A stretch of 12,911 nt of DNA from CAZFPN01 sp044370655 (lineage in GTDB: Bacteria > Pseudomonadota > Alphaproteobacteria > Rickettsiales > Deianiraeaceae): NCBI GenBank assembly GCA_044370655.1, contig JBILVD010000033.1:1-12911 (forward strand), written 5' to 3'. How positions within the stretch are numbered: position 1 is the first letter of the stretch; every line of letters starts with the position of its first letter. Of the stretch, positions 1 to 8,314 are shown piece by piece. The notes beneath the pieces are model-generated. The model made no database searches and was not told the origin of the DNA. It saw nothing but the letters and a program-made list of their open reading frames with translations. Both the position numbers and the translations under genes were made by a program.

Positions 1-2
1 AA

Positions 3-275
3 ACCGCAGAAGTAAGCCAAGAAAGTCCTATATACCAAAAAGTTAAGGTTGAAAAATACAACCTAGCAAAAAAACTAAAGAAGGGATATTTATTGTTTAA
101 TGTAACACTAAATAAAAACATCATTGCAAAATGGAAATATAATTTTTTCAATATAAAATTATCAAAAATATTATCAAAATATTGCAACAATTCTAGGCAA
201 AAATGTTTTATGATAAAATTTATAACTTTTTGTAAAAAAAACTTGACTATTATGATTCTTTATTTTCTAACTTGA
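3..275 (+). CDS. possible 3' end of an upstream gene (partial)
   Basis: One plus-strand frame is open from the window edge to a TGA at 273-275. The first 40 or so residues have a mixed, protein-like composition (for example ESPIYQKVKVEKYNL). The last 30 or so are Ile/Phe/Lys/Asn-rich, as random AT-rich DNA would give, and overlap a good candidate promoter for the next gene. No family is recognised. The other two plus frames close at 13-15 and 44-46, so an upstream gene could equally end there. Treat this as an open frame, not a confirmed gene. Confidence 0.25.
   Translation, partial: TAEVSQESPIYQKVKVEKYNLAKKLKKGYLLFNVTLNKNIIAKWKYNFFNIKLSKILSKYCNNSRQKCFMIKFITFCKKNLTIMILYFLT
243..271 (+). promoter_or_regulatory. 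candidate sigma-70 promoter for the outer-membrane protein gene
   Basis: TTGACT (243-248) is followed after exactly 17 bases by TCTAAC (266-271), which matches TATAAT at four of six positions including the TAA core. Transcription would start near 278, leaving a leader of about 20 bases before the ATG at 299. Inferred from consensus only. Confidence 0.45.
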
Positions 276-298
276 GAGAAACTATTAAATTTATAAAT

Positions 299-886
299 AT
301 GAAAAAAGTTTTAATAACAATGCTATCTCTTGGCACACTTTCGGCTAATGCTGGAGGTTATGTTAACGGAGGTTTAGGATACGAAATGAAGAAAAGCTCT
401 TGGAAAGACTTCGAGGATAAAAAAGAAGAGTTTAAACAAAAAGGACTTCTTTTAACATTTGGTGCAGGGCAAATGCAAGACTTAGAAAACAACCTATTCT
501 TAGGTTATGGTTTTGACTTAGGCATGTCCATGGCTAAAAAGAAAAAAGATCAGGAGAACGAAGTAATTGAAGTAAAGTCAAACTTATTTATGGACACCTA
601 CTTAAGCTTTGGTTACAAAATTAATGATGCAATTTCAACATATGCTAAACTTGGTGTTAACTTATCACAAACATCTTACATTCGTAAACTAAATGGCGAA
701 ATAGTAGAAAACAAATATTTAACTGATATAGGTTTAATGTATGGTATTGGTATGAACTACATGGTTAATGCTAAAGGAGCAGTTTACGCTGAAATTCTAA
801 TGAAAAACGCAAAATCTGATTTTGGTAGAGAAGGAAAAACCAAAACAATGCCTGCTCTAACAGTAGGTTACAGATACTTCTTTTAA
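299..886 (+). CDS. small outer-membrane beta-barrel protein
   Basis: A 195-residue secreted protein. A typical signal peptide occupies residues 1-18 (MKKVLITMLSLGTLSANA, with cleavage expected before GG). The rest consists of alternating polar/hydrophobic stretches rich in Gly, Tyr and Phe, separated by charged loops. It ends in VGYRYFF, the C-terminal aromatic signature read by the BAM machinery of Gram-negative bacteria. Size and layout suit an eight-stranded opacity/OmpW-like porin or surface antigen. The ATG at 299 is chosen over an upstream in-frame TTG at 272 because the signal peptide begins there. The gene stands alone with its own candidate promoter and a downstream hairpin. The exact family and ligand are not identifiable by eye, and this class diverges quickly in intracellular bacteria. 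Confidence 0.75.
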   Translation: MKKVLITMLSLGTLSANAGGYVNGGLGYEMKKSSWKDFEDKKEEFKQKGLLLTFGAGQMQDLENNLFLGYGFDLGMSMAKKKKDQENEVIEVKSNLFMDTYLSFGYKINDAISTYAKLGVNLSQTSYIRKLNGEIVENKYLTDIGLMYGIGMNYMVNAKGAVYAEILMKNAKSDFGREGKTKTMPALTVGYRYFF

Positions 887-904
887 TCATACTACCTTTT
901 CTAA

Positions 905-938
905 AGATAGCTTGAGGGAGAAATCCCTTAAACTATCT
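905..938. terminator. hairpin between convergent genes, possible bidirectional terminator
   Basis: A 15-base inverted repeat (AGATAGCTTGAGGGA, 905-919, against 924-938) has one G-U pair and one mismatch, and closes on a GAAA tetraloop of the GNRA class. It lies between the stop codons of the outer-membrane gene (886) and priA (957). The U-tract is weak in both directions, so the stem is clear and the terminator role is inferred from position. Confidence 0.6.
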
Positions 939-956
939 CTTCGCTCATAAATCACT

Positions 957-3107
957 CTAATAAAAACTTATAGGGTCAACATCTATCTTTATGTTCACAG
1001 ACTTTGGAGGCTTACAAGCATCTAACACCTTTAAAATTTTCTCTTGAATTTGAAAATACTTCACACTTAGTATCAAAATTCTAAATCTATATCTATTCCT
1101 TAAAAAAGATATAATGGGAACCGAAGGACCAAAAAGAGAAAATCCTTCAAGCCCTTTAAACTCTCTTTCAAGCTCTATTGTTAATTTTTTTGCAAAATCT
1201 AGCGTTTCTTGTTTTTCATCTCCAAAAATCACAAACGCAATTTGCTTTGAAAAGGGAGGCAATTTAAACTTACGCCTCGCCTCTAGCTCCAGTGAGTAAA
1301 AACCTGACTTATCATAATTCACAATGGAAAATAGCACTTTATTTTTAGGGTCAAAAGTTTGAATATAGACTTCTCCATCTGCCTTTTCTCTACCTGTTCT
1401 CCCCGCTACTTGATACAAAAGTTGAAATGTCTTTTCAAAAGCACGAAAGTCTTCAATATTAAGACCAAAATCTGCATCTAAAACTCCCACAAACCTAAGA
1501 TTAGGAAAATGATACCCCTTAGAAACAACTTGCGTGCCTACAATCACCTTTGCCTCCCCGCTTTCAATTTTGTTAATAACTTCACGAGTTTTAACTTGAG
1601 AAGATAGAGTATCACTCGTTAGTAAAACAACCTGATTTTTAGGCAAAATTTGGCATAACTCCTCCTGTATTCTCTCCACACCCGCCCCCATAACCTTCAT
1701 TGCATCTTCTACACAACAGGCTTCGCAAACTTGAGGCTTCTCTCTTGTGTATCCGCAGTGGTGGCACTTAAGCTTACCTTCAATTCTATGCTCTGTTAAA
1801 TGCACATCGCAAAATTTACATTTCACTCTCTCCCCGCAACAGGAGCATAAAACAATTGGGGCATACCCCCTGCGATTTAAAAAAAACATAACTTGCCCAC
1901 CAGAGTTTATAACCTCCATCATCTTTGTTTTTAGCGTTGTGGAGATAAATTGATTTTTTGGCATTTTCTCTTGTTTCATATCAACAACCGTAATTGTTGG
2001 CATTTGGCTTACAAAAAAACGATTTTCAAGTTTAACTTCTAAATACTTTCCGTTTTGAGTATTATTGTAAGTTTCTATTGAGGGAGTTGCGGAGCCAAGA
2101 ATTATAGGTATGTTAAAAATAAAACCTCTCATCACAGCCATATCTCTACCATTGTAAATTACCGTCTCTTCCTGCTTGTAAGAACCATCATGCTCTTCGT
2201 CCACAATTATAAGCTTCAAGTTTTTAAAAGGAAGAAAGATAGCAGAGCGTGTCCCGATGATAACCCTAGCCTCTCCATTTATTATTTGCATAAAATTTAA
2301 AATCCGCTTTTTTTCAGAGACGCTAGAATGCCAAAGAATTGCATCAAAACCAAAACGCTCTTTAAAACGGCTTAATATAGCAGAAGAAAGTGCAATTTCA
2401 GGAAGAGTTAAAAGCACCTGTCCACCATTTTTTATAACCTCATAAATTAAATGAAAATAAACCTCCGTCTTTCCGCTCCCCGTCTCTCCATTTAAAAGAA
2501 AAGACTTAAATCCACTTTCTAAAAAACTCTCAATGATTTTAAATGCTTCTTTTTGAGGCGTAGATAGAGTTGCTAGGTTTGCATTCATAATCTTCTTTTC
2601 TTCTAATTTACTAAACTGCACAAGCTCTTTGTTTGTGATTTTTGCAAGTTCGGAAGGGGGAATTCTAATTGAATTTAAGGCAATTTTTGCTCCATCTTTT
2701 AAAACCCCCCATAAATCCTTCCACAACTTAGACTTTAAAGAGTTCTCACAAGCTTCTTTGGAAAGGTATATTTCAAACTCCACTTCTTCTTTTATTTCAG
2801 GAATACGAAATTTAGAAAATGGGAAGCATAGTCTTAGAAACATGCCTACGCTTCCAGTGTTATACTTGCTTGCTGTTTCCACAAGTTTTATCAGTTTAGA
2901 ATTAAAAACACCTCTCAAAAGCACAAAATTCACCTCCTTTAATGTAAATTCTGTTTTTTCTGGCACCTCAAGAATCTCCACAACCACACCAAATGTTGCA
3001 ATTTTACCAAATTGAATAGAGACAACATCTCCCTCGCAAACATCATCAAAACAGAGATAGTCAAAAGTTTTGGAAAAAGGTAAGAGCGGAAAAACTTTAA
3101 CTAACAT
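957..3107 (-). CDS. priA: primosomal protein N' (replication restart helicase PriA)
   Basis: PriA is a superfamily 2 DNA helicase that binds stalled or collapsed forks and reloads the replicative helicase. This copy is 716 residues, close to the roughly 730 usual in proteobacteria, and looks intact. The N-terminal fork-binding region is followed by Walker A GETGSGKT (207-214), Walker B DEEH (303-306), motif III GSAT (338-341), NRRGY (411-415), GTQVVSKGYHFP (524-535) and motif VI QVAGRTGR (566-573). Eight zinc-binding cysteines sit at 421, 424, 430, 433, 448, 451, 461 and 464. The spacing 3-6-3-15-3-10-3 is what I recall for the PriA zinc domain. The ATG at 3105-3107 lies 5 bases beyond the end of the upstream lptE-like gene, implying cotranscription. 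No Shine-Dalgarno sequence precedes it. Confidence 0.98.
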   Translation of the reverse strand: MLVKVFPLLPFSKTFDYLCFDDVCEGDVVSIQFGKIATFGVVVEILEVPEKTEFTLKEVNFVLLRGVFNSKLIKLVETASKYNTGSVGMFLRLCFPFSKFRIPEIKEEVEFEIYLSKEACENSLKSKLWKDLWGVLKDGAKIALNSIRIPPSELAKITNKELVQFSKLEEKKIMNANLATLSTPQKEAFKIIESFLESGFKSFLLNGETGSGKTEVYFHLIYEVIKNGGQVLLTLPEIALSSAILSRFKERFGFDAILWHSSVSEKKRILNFMQIINGEARVIIGTRSAIFLPFKNLKLIIVDEEHDGSYKQEETVIYNGRDMAVMRGFIFNIPIILGSATPSIETYNNTQNGKYLEVKLENRFFVSQMPTITVVDMKQEKMPKNQFISTTLKTKMMEVINSGGQVMFFLNRRGYAPIVLCSCCGERVKCKFCDVHLTEHRIEGKLKCHHCGYTREKPQVCEACCVEDAMKVMGAGVERIQEELCQILPKNQVVLLTSDTLSSQVKTREVINKIESGEAKVIVGTQVVSKGYHFPNLRFVGVLDADFGLNIEDFRAFEKTFQLLYQVAGRTGREKADGEVYIQTFDPKNKVLFSIVNYDKSGFYSLELEARRKFKLPPFSKQIAFVIFGDEKQETLDFAKKLTIELEREFKGLEGFSLFGPSVPIISFLRNRYRFRILILSVKYFQIQEKILKVLDACKPPKSVNIKIDVDPISFY

Positions 3108-3112
3108 AAAAC

Positions 3113-3571
3113 TTAAAAGCCAAATCTATTTTGAATATCCTCATAAATCTGATTTGCTAAGTTAATTGAAGCATTCTCTCCTGCTGATTTTTGAGTAAAG
3201 AAGTCTGCAATTACATTTTGTCTTGCTGATATATAATTAATAGAACTAGAAGCCCTGCCCGTAAAAATAACCTTTTCTCCATCTATTTCAATTAATTTAA
3301 AATTCACTTGAATTGTAATTGTAAAATTTGAAGTTAAAGCGTCTGCCCCAAGCCCAGAGCTTTCAATACTTTCAGTTTTTTCAATAGTAATTTTATATTT
3401 TGGGCTAAATGAGGTTTCAAATTTATCTTCTAATATTTTTTTTATCGTAGCAGAATTCTCATCCATTTTATTTATAATAACGGATACATTTTTAATTTTA
3501 TCTTGCCTTTCAATTCTTTCAAAACCGCAAGAGTAAAGAATTAAAGTAAATATCAGTAAAATAAATTTCAT
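3113..3571 (-). CDS. lptE: LptE-like LPS-assembly lipoprotein
   Basis: A 152-residue predicted lipoprotein: a 14-residue hydrophobic signal is followed by Cys15 in the context LYSC, an acceptable although atypical lipobox (Tyr at -2). The body has alternating strands, and the C-terminal third (INYISARQNVIADFFTQ, then a helix ending QIYEDIQNRFGF) resembles the alphaproteobacterial LptE pattern. LptE plugs LptD in the outer membrane and helps insert lipopolysaccharide. LptE proteins are short and poorly conserved, so this rests on lipobox, length and C-terminal pattern. Another small envelope lipoprotein remains possible. Its ATG overlaps the gshB stop as ATGA (3568-3571), a sign of translational coupling. 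No holA or leuS, frequent lptE neighbours elsewhere, lies beside it. Confidence 0.6.
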   Translation of the reverse strand: MKFILLIFTLILYSCGFERIERQDKIKNVSVIINKMDENSATIKKILEDKFETSFSPKYKITIEKTESIESSGLGADALTSNFTITIQVNFKLIEIDGEKVIFTGRASSSINYISARQNVIADFFTQKSAGENASINLANQIYEDIQNRFGF

Positions 3572-4479
3572 AATTTTAGCATTTCATCAACTATCTTTTC
3601 TTGAATTCTAATTCCATAAAGCTCATTTACAAGGCAAAAACCAGTGGGAGAAGTAACGTTAATTTCCGTTATATGGTCGTCTATTACATCAATTCCAACC
3701 AAAAACAAACCTAGTTCTTTAAACTTTATAAAAAACTCTCTGCACATTTCTTTTTCTCTTTCAGTTAATGTCGTTTGAAAAAACTTTCCACCAACTACCG
3801 TGTTTGAAATTGCATAATCCTCGGCTTGCACTCTATTTAAAGCTCCAGCAAATTCACCATTAATAAACAAAATTCTCTTATCGCCTTTTTTAACATTAGG
3901 AAGATATTTTTGAGCAATTATTGGCAAATCTTTATAGCTTTGATGCAGTATTCTAAAAGCATTAAAAAGATTTTTATCATTTTTAGGTATATAAAAAACT
4001 CCCATGCCCCCATGAGCATACAAAGGTTTAATTACAATCTCCTCATGTTTTTGCCAAAATTCTCTTATAACCTTTTCATCATTTGAGATAATTGTTTCTG
4101 GCATAAATTTTGCAAAATCAAGCACAAAAAGCTTTTCGGGGCAGTTTCTTACCGATGTTGGATTGTTTAAAACCTTCGCTTTTTTTAATTTTTCAAGTAG
4201 GTAAGTAGTTGTAAGGTAGTTCATATCAAAAGGAGGGTCCTGCCTTAAAAATATGAAGTTAAAGTCGTCTAAATTCTGTAAAGATGCCTCACTCTCCTCT
4301 TGTTCTCCTTCAAAAACATACCCCGTAGCATAAATTTGACCTTCTCTATACATTAAAGTTTCAGGATAGTAAAACCAAACATCAAAACCTCTAGCATAAC
4401 ATTCGTGCATAATAAGTAATGAAGAGTCCGTTCTTGGTTTTAAAGTTTTAATCCTATTTATTTGAAATGCAATTTTCAT
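3568..4479 (-). CDS. gshB: glutathione synthetase
   Basis: Joins gamma-glutamylcysteine and glycine with ATP to make glutathione, the second step of the pathway; an ATP-grasp enzyme of the cytosol. The 303 residues compare with about 316 in E. coli. Visible family motifs are RQDPPFDMNY (79-88), the NPTSVRNCPEKLF segment (106-118), the ATP-grasp loop KPLYAHGGMG (151-160), GDKRIL (199-204) and the metal/phosphate-binding EINVTSPTG (272-280). The glycine-rich loop reads YAHGGMG where many homologues have DGMGG, a modest variation. It heads the run gshB -> lptE-like -> priA and overlaps the next gene by 4 bases. No gshA is in the window, so whether the cell makes or imports gamma-glutamylcysteine cannot be told. 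Confidence 0.93.
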   Translation of the reverse strand: MKIAFQINRIKTLKPRTDSSLLIMHECYARGFDVWFYYPETLMYREGQIYATGYVFEGEQEESEASLQNLDDFNFIFLRQDPPFDMNYLTTTYLLEKLKKAKVLNNPTSVRNCPEKLFVLDFAKFMPETIISNDEKVIREFWQKHEEIVIKPLYAHGGMGVFYIPKNDKNLFNAFRILHQSYKDLPIIAQKYLPNVKKGDKRILFINGEFAGALNRVQAEDYAISNTVVGGKFFQTTLTEREKEMCREFFIKFKELGLFLVGIDVIDDHITEINVTSPTGFCLVNELYGIRIQEKIVDEMLKL

Positions 4480-4502
4480 AGTTCTTTGTTAAGTTTTCTA
4501 AA

Positions 4503-4531
4503 TTAATAAAACAAAATAAATAAAATGTCAA
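4503..4531 (-). promoter_or_regulatory. candidate sigma-70 promoter for gshB-lptE-priA
   Basis: On the minus strand a perfect TTGACA (4531-4526) is followed after 17 bases by TATTAA (4508-4503). Transcription would start near 4496, some 17 bases before the gshB ATG. Located in the 127-bp divergent gap with mrp. Confidence 0.55.
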
Positions 4532-4553
4532 AGTTTCTAATCTAACTAAAAGC

Positions 4554-4582
4554 TTGTTTTTAAAAAAATTTCTTTTCATAAT
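4554..4582 (+). promoter_or_regulatory. candidate sigma-70 promoter for mrp
   Basis: TTGTTT (4554-4559), a 17-base AT-rich spacer, then CATAAT (4577-4582, five of six to consensus). The predicted leader before the ATG at 4607 is only about 18 bases and holds no Shine-Dalgarno sequence. Confidence 0.5.
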
Positions 4583-4606
4583 AACTCCACAATTGAAATA
4601 CCTGAT

Positions 4607-5518
4607 ATGTTTAACTTTATAAAAAGAAGAAAGCTATTAAAAATACTAAAAAATTTTAAAAGTGTCGTTTTAAAAGAAAAATTTGATAAATTCTTAAAAA
4701 TGGTAAAATTTGAAAAAGATAAAGCATCTCTAATTTTTGAAACCCCAAAAAAGGACATTAAGGATATTGAAATCTTTGAAGACGAAATTAAAAACATCGC
4801 TAAGCTTTCTGGCTTTAAAGAAGATGCAATTTCTGTTATTATTTCAAGCACTTCCTCTCCCGAGACTAGCGTTAAACCTCTTTCTAAAATACAAAAGATA
4901 ATTTGCGTTGCTTCTTGCAAGGGGGGAGTTGGTAAATCTACCATTGCAATAAATTTAGCAAAAGATTATGCCGACAAAGGTCTAAAAGTTGGTCTTTTAG
5001 ATGGTGATATTTACGGCCCCTCAATTCCCATCATGCTAAACATACATAATGAAAAACCAAAAATTGAAAATGGCAAATTAATCCCCATTGAATATGAAGG
5101 AATTTCCGTTATTTCTATGGGGTTTCTAATTAAAAATGAAGATGCTTTAATGTGGAGAGGAGCGATGATTACAAAAACATTAAGAAGCCTTTTTGAAGGG
5201 GTTTTATGGGGAGAGCTTGATTGCCTAATTGTAGACTTACCGCCAGGCACGGGAGATATCTATATATCTCTTTTAACAAGTTATAAAGTATATGGAGTTT
5301 TGCTTGTTTCTAGCCCGCATTTAGTTTCTCTTGAAGAAATGAAAAAGACAATTCAACTATTTAAAAAATTTAACATCGACATTCTTGGGGTGGTTGAGAA
5401 TATGATAGAAGATGGAAATAAATCCTCTGAATTTGAATTTAAAGCAGAAAGGCAAAAATTTAAAAAAGATGGTTACGTGAGGCTTAATTTGAATTTTGGA
5501 GAAAAATTAAAAATATAA
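4607..5518 (+). CDS. mrp: Mrp/ApbC-family Fe-S cluster carrier ATPase, C-terminally shortened
   Basis: Cytosolic P-loop ATPase of the Mrp/NBP35 group, which carries and delivers iron-sulfur clusters. Residues 1-90 fit the small alpha/beta domain often found before the ATPase. The deviant Walker A KGGVGKST (105-112) follows an unusual ASC where ASG is typical. LDGDIYGPSIP (132-142), MWRGAM (182-187) and DLPPGTGD (210-217) are strongly Mrp-like. The protein ends at 303 residues, against about 360 normally. After GVVENM (261-266) the usual YFxCPxCG segment, whose two cysteines bridge the cluster in the dimer, is replaced by a Lys/Glu-rich tail with no cysteine. The only Cys residues are 100, 104 and 206. 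No frameshift that would restore the motif is evident before the stop. ATPase fold confident, cluster binding doubtful. Confidence 0.9.
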   Translation: MFNFIKRRKLLKILKNFKSVVLKEKFDKFLKMVKFEKDKASLIFETPKKDIKDIEIFEDEIKNIAKLSGFKEDAISVIISSTSSPETSVKPLSKIQKIICVASCKGGVGKSTIAINLAKDYADKGLKVGLLDGDIYGPSIPIMLNIHNEKPKIENGKLIPIEYEGISVISMGFLIKNEDALMWRGAMITKTLRSLFEGVLWGELDCLIVDLPPGTGDIYISLLTSYKVYGVLLVSSPHLVSLEEMKKTIQLFKKFNIDILGVVENMIEDGNKSSEFEFKAERQKFKKDGYVRLNLNFGEKLKI

Positions 5519-5562
5519 AAAATTCCAAAACTTTACTACCCTCGTGAAGCAAGTGATTATTG

Positions 5563-6627
5563 TTATTTTATCTTTTTAATAAAGCCTCCTCCTATCATTT
5601 TTGTGCCATTGTAAAAAACGGCTGCCTGCCCAGGAGCGAGGCTTTTTGTTGCTTCTTTCATAATCGCTATTTTGTTTTTTATGTCAAGTTCACAGGGAAT
5701 AAAATTTCCAGAAGACCGAACTTTAGCAGTTATATTTTCAAAATCTATGCAGTTCTCACTTTTCACTGTTAAATTAAATTCTTCAATTTCGCAGGTTGTT
5801 CTAAGCAGGCAATCCTCCGTTCCAACAAAAATTTTATTAGATTTAGCATCAATTTTAATTACATAAAGAGGCACTTGACTGGGCACGGATATTCTCCTTC
5901 TTTGACCTATTGTATAGTTTATAATTCCATCATGTTTGCCAACCACATTTCCCGTTTTTATATCAATTATATCACCAGGCTTCAAAACATCTTCTCCCTT
6001 TATCTTCCTCACAACACTTGCATAATCGCCATCTGGCACAAAGCAAATATCTTGACTATCAGGTTTTTCTGCAAGCTGAAGCCCAAATTTGTGTGCTAAA
6101 TTCCTTGTTTCTTCTTTTGTCATTTCCCCTAAAGGAAACTCTAAAAATTGGATTTGCTCATAAGTGGTTTGAAAGAGAAAATAACTTTGGTCTTTTTTTA
6201 AATCTGCTCCTAAATGAAGCTCATCTCCTATTTTTCTTACATAATGACCTGTTGCTAAAAAATCTGCTCCTAATTTTTTTGCTATTTCATACAGGTCTCT
6301 AAACTTAACTGTTTGATTACATCTAACACAAGGGACGGGAGTGAATCCTTCCACATAACTTTGAGCAAAATTCTCCATTACCTCTTTTCTAAAGACGCTT
6401 TCATAATTTAGAGTGTAGTGCTTTATGCTTAGCTTTTGAGCTACTTTTTGAGCATCTATTATATCTTTAGAGGCACAACAGGTTTTGGAGTTAGCATTTA
6501 CAGATTCACCGTAGTCGTAAAGTTGTAATGTAACACCTATAACGTCGTATCCTCTTTCTTTTAAAAGACCAGCAACAACTGAAGAGTCTACCCCTCCAGA
6601 CATCGCAACAACAACTCTATTAGCCAT
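5563..6627 (-). CDS. mnmA: tRNA-specific 2-thiouridylase MnmA
   Basis: Thiolates uridine 34 of Lys, Glu and Gln tRNAs, using ATP to activate the base and persulfide sulfur from a relay. The 354 residues are normal for the family. The PP-loop SGGVDSS is at 10-16. The nucleophile is Cys103 in PCVRCN (99-104), the persulfide-forming Cys195 lies in SQDICF (191-196), and the TGHYVR tRNA/ATP segment is at 126-131. The C-terminal part ends LAPGQAAVFYNG then GGGFI, as in other MnmA proteins. The start lies 17 bases beyond the groEL stop on the same strand, so mnmA is probably the third gene of the groE transcript. It converges with mrp across 44 bases in which I see no clear hairpin. Confidence 0.97.
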   Translation of the reverse strand: MANRVVVAMSGGVDSSVVAGLLKERGYDVIGVTLQLYDYGESVNANSKTCCASKDIIDAQKVAQKLSIKHYTLNYESVFRKEVMENFAQSYVEGFTPVPCVRCNQTVKFRDLYEIAKKLGADFLATGHYVRKIGDELHLGADLKKDQSYFLFQTTYEQIQFLEFPLGEMTKEETRNLAHKFGLQLAEKPDSQDICFVPDGDYASVVRKIKGEDVLKPGDIIDIKTGNVVGKHDGIINYTIGQRRRISVPSQVPLYVIKIDAKSNKIFVGTEDCLLRTTCEIEEFNLTVKSENCIDFENITAKVRSSGNFIPCELDIKNKIAIMKEATKSLAPGQAAVFYNGTKMIGGGFIKKIK

Positions 6628-6644
6628 TTATGAATGGATGGGGA

Positions 6645-8294
6645 TTAATACATTCCTCCCATACCACCCATTCCCATTCCACCAGCACCACTGCCAGCAG
6701 GAGCGGAAGATTCGTCTTTTGGTTCTTCTGCAATTAAGCATTCTGTTGTGATTAGAAGTCCAGCAACTGAAGAAGCGTCTTTTAAGCTTGTCATTACTAC
6801 TTTTACAGGGTCAATAATACCAGCGGAGAACATGTCAACGAAAGCATCATTTTGAGCGTCGTATCCTTTGTTTTCGTCTTTCATATCAATTAACTTGCCA
6901 GCAATAACTCCTCCATCAACACCTGCATTTTGAGCAATTTGCTTAATTGGGGCAGAAAGCGCTTTTTTGATGATTTGAATACCTGCTGTTTGGTCTTCAT
7001 TTTCACCTTTTAAGCTTTCTAGTTTTGTGGAAGCATAAAGAAGAGTTGTTCCTCCTCCTGTTACAATACCCATTTGAGCAGCCGCTCTTGTTGCGTGCAT
7101 TGCATCTTCCACTCTATCTTTCTTTTCTTTTACTTCAACCTCAGAAGCACCGCCAACTTTTAAAATTGCAACTCCGCCAGAAAGTTTAGCAAGACGTTCT
7201 TGTAGTTTCTCACGGTCATAGTCTGATGTTGTTTCTTCAATTTGTTTTTTAATTGAAGAGCATCTGCTAGTAATATCTCCTTTTTCTCCATGCCCACCTA
7301 TTATTGTTGTTTCTTCTTTTGAAATAACAACTCTATCAGCAGAGCCAAGAGCTTCAACGGAAACTGTTTCTAGGCTAATTCCAAGTTCTTCAGAAATCAA
7401 CTCTCCTCTTGTTAAAATTGCGATGTCCTCAAGCATTGCCTTTCTTCTGTCTCCAAAACCAGGGGCTTTAACGGCGCAAACTTTTAATCCGCCACGAATT
7501 TTGTTCACCACAAGTGTTGCAAGAGCTTCTCCTTCAACATCTTCAGCAATAATAAGTAATGGACGACCAGATTTTACAATACCTTCAAGTAGAGGTATCA
7601 TTGGTTGAAGTGTGGAAAGCTTCTTTTCAAAAATTAAAATGTATGGTTTTTCAAGCTCTGCAACCATTTTTTCTGCATTTGTTGCAAAGTAAGGGGAAAG
7701 ATATCCTCTATCAAAGTTCATACCTTCCTTAACTTCCACCTCAAAATCAAGACCTTTAGCCTCCTCAACTGTAATTGGGCTTTCATGACCTACCTTCTCC
7801 ATTGCATCAGCTATTTTCTCTCCGATTTCTTTGTCTCCATTAGCAGAAATTGTAGCAACTTGAGCAATCTCCATTTTACCAGAAACTTTTTTTGCTTTTT
7901 TTGCAATTTCTTCAATAACTGTTTTAACGGCCAAGTCTATACCTCTTTTTAAATCCATTGGATTTATGCCTGCCGTCACCATTTTAAGCCCTTCAGTTGC
8001 AATAGCTTGAGCTAAAACTGTTGCCGTTGTTGTTCCGTCTCCCGCATTGTCATTTGCCTTGCTTGCAACTTCACGAATAAGTTGTGCTCCCATGTTTTCA
8101 AAAGGGTCTTTTAATTCTATTTCTTTCGCAACAGAAACTCCGTCTTTTGTAATTTTAGGAGCCCCATAACTTCTTGCAAGCATTACGTTTCTCCCTTTAG
8201 GGCCAAGCGTAACTTTAACCGCATTTGCAATTGTATTAATTCCTCTAAGAATAAAAGCTCTAGCCTCTACTCCGTGTGATATCATTTTTGCCAT
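6645..8294 (-). CDS. groEL: chaperonin GroEL (Hsp60)
   Basis: Large subunit of the ATP-driven double-ring folding chamber, working with GroES in the cytosol. The 549 residues are full length. Family landmarks are VTLGPKGRNV (28-37), DGVSVAKEI (51-59), the ATP-site loop GDGTTTATVLA (85-95, Asp86 equivalent to E. coli Asp87), GRPLLIIAEDVEGEALATLVVN in the apical domain, and RVEDAMHATRAA with the ATP-hydrolysis aspartate. The C-terminal Gly-Met tail is present but ends GGMY instead of the common GGMDF. The gene follows groES after 20 bases and precedes mnmA by 17. The N-terminus MAKMISHG holds two Met codons; the first is taken because it matches the usual MAxK start. No CIRCE element is seen; control is probably through the heat-shock-like promoter upstream of groES. 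Confidence 0.99.
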   Translation of the reverse strand: MAKMISHGVEARAFILRGINTIANAVKVTLGPKGRNVMLARSYGAPKITKDGVSVAKEIELKDPFENMGAQLIREVASKANDNAGDGTTTATVLAQAIATEGLKMVTAGINPMDLKRGIDLAVKTVIEEIAKKAKKVSGKMEIAQVATISANGDKEIGEKIADAMEKVGHESPITVEEAKGLDFEVEVKEGMNFDRGYLSPYFATNAEKMVAELEKPYILIFEKKLSTLQPMIPLLEGIVKSGRPLLIIAEDVEGEALATLVVNKIRGGLKVCAVKAPGFGDRRKAMLEDIAILTRGELISEELGISLETVSVEALGSADRVVISKEETTIIGGHGEKGDITSRCSSIKKQIEETTSDYDREKLQERLAKLSGGVAILKVGGASEVEVKEKKDRVEDAMHATRAAAQMGIVTGGGTTLLYASTKLESLKGENEDQTAGIQIIKKALSAPIKQIAQNAGVDGGVIAGKLIDMKDENKGYDAQNDAFVDMFSAGIIDPVKVVMTSLKDASSVAGLLITTECLIAEEPKDESSAPAGSGAGGMGMGGMGGMY

Positions 8295-8314
8295 AAATTT
8301 CTAAAAATAAATAA

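Noticed and set aside
151..185. Short imperfect repeats of ATTATCAAAAAT upstream of the outer-membrane gene
   Set aside because: Two A/T-only copies with length differences; expected by chance in such DNA. No CRISPR array, tRNA or rRNA gene was seen anywhere in the window.
2629..3015. A 128-codon plus-strand open frame
   Set aside because: It lies wholly antisense to priA, whose family motifs are clear, and its translation has no recognisable pattern.
4576..4944. A 122-codon minus-strand open frame
   Set aside because: It is the shadow of the 5' half of mrp and also reaches into the divergent promoter region.
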